Source: Boseongicola sp. SB0665_bin_10
GTDB lineage: Bacteria > Pseudomonadota > Alphaproteobacteria > Rhodobacterales > Rhodobacteraceae
Reading direction: 5' to 3'
DNA length: 64,000 nucleotides
NCBI GenBank assembly: GCA_009838075.1
Contig: VXSG01000052.1
Span: forward strand, 62,001 to 126,000
The notes under the pieces were generated by a model. The model was not told where the DNA came from. It ran no database searches and worked only from the letters and a program-made list of their open reading frames with translations. Shown one piece after another: positions 62,789-64,000 of the stretch. The first letter of the stretch is position 1. Each line of letters opens with the position of its first letter. The translations under genes and the position numbers were made by a program.

Positions 62789-63537
62789 CCCGGGCCCTCC
62801 GTCGTCGCCGAATCGCGCCTGAAACCGAGAAAGATCTCGCCGATCGCCTCGTCCGCCAGCAGGTCGGCGGCCGGCCCCTCGATCCGGTTCCGCCCCTCGG
62901 CCAGAACATGGCCCCGGTCCGACGCGCGCAACGCCGCCTTCGCGTTCTGCTCGACCATCAGGACCGCGGCGCCGCCCTCGGCAAGGCCGCGCACCGCATC
63001 GAAGAGCTCGCGGGCTGCCATCGGCGAGAGGCTCGCGGTCGGCTCGTCCAGGAGCATCAGCCTCGGCCTGGTCAGGAGCGCACGGGCGACGGCGAGGATC
63101 TGCCTCTGGCCTCCCGAGAGCGAACCTGCTTTGTCATGCTGCCTGTCCTTCAAGATCGGATAAATGGCGCAGATCTCCTCGATCCGCTCCAGCGCGGCGG
63201 CCTTGGACAGCGGCGCGCCGCCGATCACGAGATTCTCGCGGACAGTCAGCGTTGCAAAGACGTTCCCGGTCTGGGGCACGTAGCCCATGCCCTCGGCGGC
63301 CAGCTTGTGCGCTGCAACGCCGGTTATGTCGCGCCCGTCAAGCCGAATGTTGCCGGCCGACACCCGTACCAGTCCCGCGATCGCCTTGACCAGGGTTGAT
63401 TTCCCGGAACCGTTCGGGCCGATGATCGACACGACTTCGCCCGCATCCACATGGACGGAAACCCCGTGCAGGATCGGCAGATCCGGCGCGTAGCCGGCGA
63501 TCACGTCCCGGGCCTCCAGCACGTGCGACGCGGTCAT
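62785..63537 (-). CDS. livF: LIV-type ABC transporter ATPase (LivF family)
   Basis: A 250-residue ATPase. Walker A GPNGSGKST at residues 40-48, signature LSGGQRQILAVARAL, Walker B LMLLDEPTASLSP and switch residues in VLMVEQNAKAALRASD, where the usual switch His is replaced by Gln (MVEQN) as is normal for LivF. Length and lack of a C-terminal extension fit LivF. Its start overlaps the livG stop by four bases. Confidence 0.95.
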   Translation of the reverse strand: MTASHVLEARDVIAGYAPDLPILHGVSVHVDAGEVVSIIGPNGSGKSTLVKAIAGLVRVSAGNIRLDGRDITGVAAHKLAAEGMGYVPQTGNVFATLTVRENLVIGGAPLSKAAALERIEEICAIYPILKDRQHDKAGSLSGGQRQILAVARALLTRPRLMLLDEPTASLSPMAARELFDAVRGLAEGGAAVLMVEQNAKAALRASDRGHVLAEGRNRIEGPAADLLADEAIGEIFLGFRRDSATTEGPG

Positions 63538-64000
63538 GGCACGTCTCCCAGGTAGGCGTCCAGCACGGCAGGGTCGCGACGTGCGCCTGCGGCATCGCCT
63601 TCGTAGAGCAGGCGGCCCTGCGCCATAACGAAGATCGGATCGCAGATCGACATGACAACGTCCATGTTGTGCTCGATGATCAGGAAGGTGTGGCCGCGCC
63701 GGTTCAGCGCCTTGATCTGGTCGACCAGCGTCAACATCAATGACGGGTTCACGCCGGCGGCGGGCTCGTCGAGAAGGATGATCTTCGGATCGGCCATGAG
63801 AACGCGCGCAAGCTCCAGCAGTTTCAGCTGCCCGCCGGACAGCTTGCCGGCCTGATCGTTTCGCACGCCGGCCAATCGGCAGAACTCGATGATCTCGTCG
63901 GCCCGCGCGCGAGCCGTCCGCTCTTCCCGCGCCACCGTTCCGGACCGCAGCCAGTTGTTCCAGAAGCGCTCGCCCGACTGCCCTCGCGGAACCAGCATGA
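63534..64000 (-). CDS. livG: LIV-type ABC transporter ATPase (LivG family), 5' end outside window
   Basis: The C-terminal part (about 155 residues) of a LivG-type ATPase running off the right edge. Present are the helical domain, signature LSGGQLKLLELARVL, Walker B KIILLDEPAAGVNP, switch His in LIIEHNMDVVM, and the LivG-typical tail with VLDAYLGDV. Walker A and the start lie beyond position 64000. It heads the visible part of the operon, and more genes may precede it. Confidence 0.93.
   Translation of the reverse strand, partial: MLVPRGQSGERFWNNWLRSGTVAREERTARARADEIIEFCRLAGVRNDQAGKLSGGQLKLLELARVLMADPKIILLDEPAAGVNPSLMLTLVDQIKALNRRGHTFLIIEHNMDVVMSICDPIFVMAQGRLLYEGDAAGARRDPAVLDAYLGDVP

Noticed and set aside
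1-64000. CRISPR array, rRNA operon, prophage or intact insertion sequence
   Set aside because: No regularly spaced repeats, rRNA-like conserved stretches, phage structural genes, transposase or integrase frames were found on reading both strands.

Overview
The window looks like a chromosomal segment of a high-GC alphaproteobacterium, most likely in the Rhodobacterales. Pointers are a DUF6280-type protein next to EF-P, the density of solute-binding-protein-dependent uptake systems (one TTT, one TRAP, three ABC), extensive flavoprotein catabolism, and strong third-position GC that produces very long antisense open frames. No rRNA, CRISPR array, prophage or intact insertion sequence was seen. 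One tRNA gene, tRNA-Gly(GCC), is present.

Layout. (1) 0.36-1.73 kb: a metallo-beta-lactamase-fold hydrolase diverges from a ceramidase-family membrane protein. (2) 2.2-13.4 kb: a long minus-strand operon (tctC-tctB-tctA, class III aminotransferase, dimethylglycine/sarcosine dehydrogenase-like flavoprotein, Tm-1-like protein, trimethylamine dehydrogenase-like flavoprotein) diverges from an IclR regulator. It reads as uptake and stepwise N-demethylation plus transamination of an unknown N-methylated carboxylate. (3) 13.6-18.5 kb: housekeeping genes efp, DUF6280, M29 aminopeptidase and uvrD/pcrA. (4) 18.8-31.1 kb: a lactate/pyruvate region with two FMN 2-hydroxy-acid dehydrogenases, pyruvate carboxylase, D-lactate dehydrogenase, a TRAP transporter with fused DctQM and a divergent FCD-GntR regulator. 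Two look-alike palindromes lie between the regulator and the transporter. (5) 31.5-40.2 kb: a Dpp-type ABC transporter translationally coupled to two CocE/NonD hydrolases and an alpha/beta hydrolase.

(6) 40.4-42.3 kb: tRNA-Gly followed by a perfect hairpin, a FitAB/VapBC toxin-antitoxin pair and a broken FCD regulator, which looks like a small acquired patch. (7) 42.6-47.9 kb: CaiB-type CoA-transferase, a Tat-type peptide-binding protein that may serve the distant Dpp permeases, and a third CocE hydrolase. (8) 48.2-54.5 kb: a sugar-type ABC operon with an alpha/beta hydrolase, then a glutathionyl-hydroquinone reductase. (9) 55.1-57.2 kb: an AAA ATPase that has lost its Walker A half, a small HTH protein, a repeat-containing coiled-coil membrane protein, and a TIGR04076-like protein. 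(10) 57.2-64 kb: a LIV-type ABC operon ending in RidA, an SRPBCC protein and an unusual aldo/keto reductase-RidA fusion.

A recurring architectural theme is a strong hairpin directly downstream of each of the five solute-binding-protein genes, where it could set the binding protein:permease ratio. The most interesting candidates for undescribed biology are the N-demethylation operon and the LIV/RidA/SRPBCC/AKR-RidA operon.
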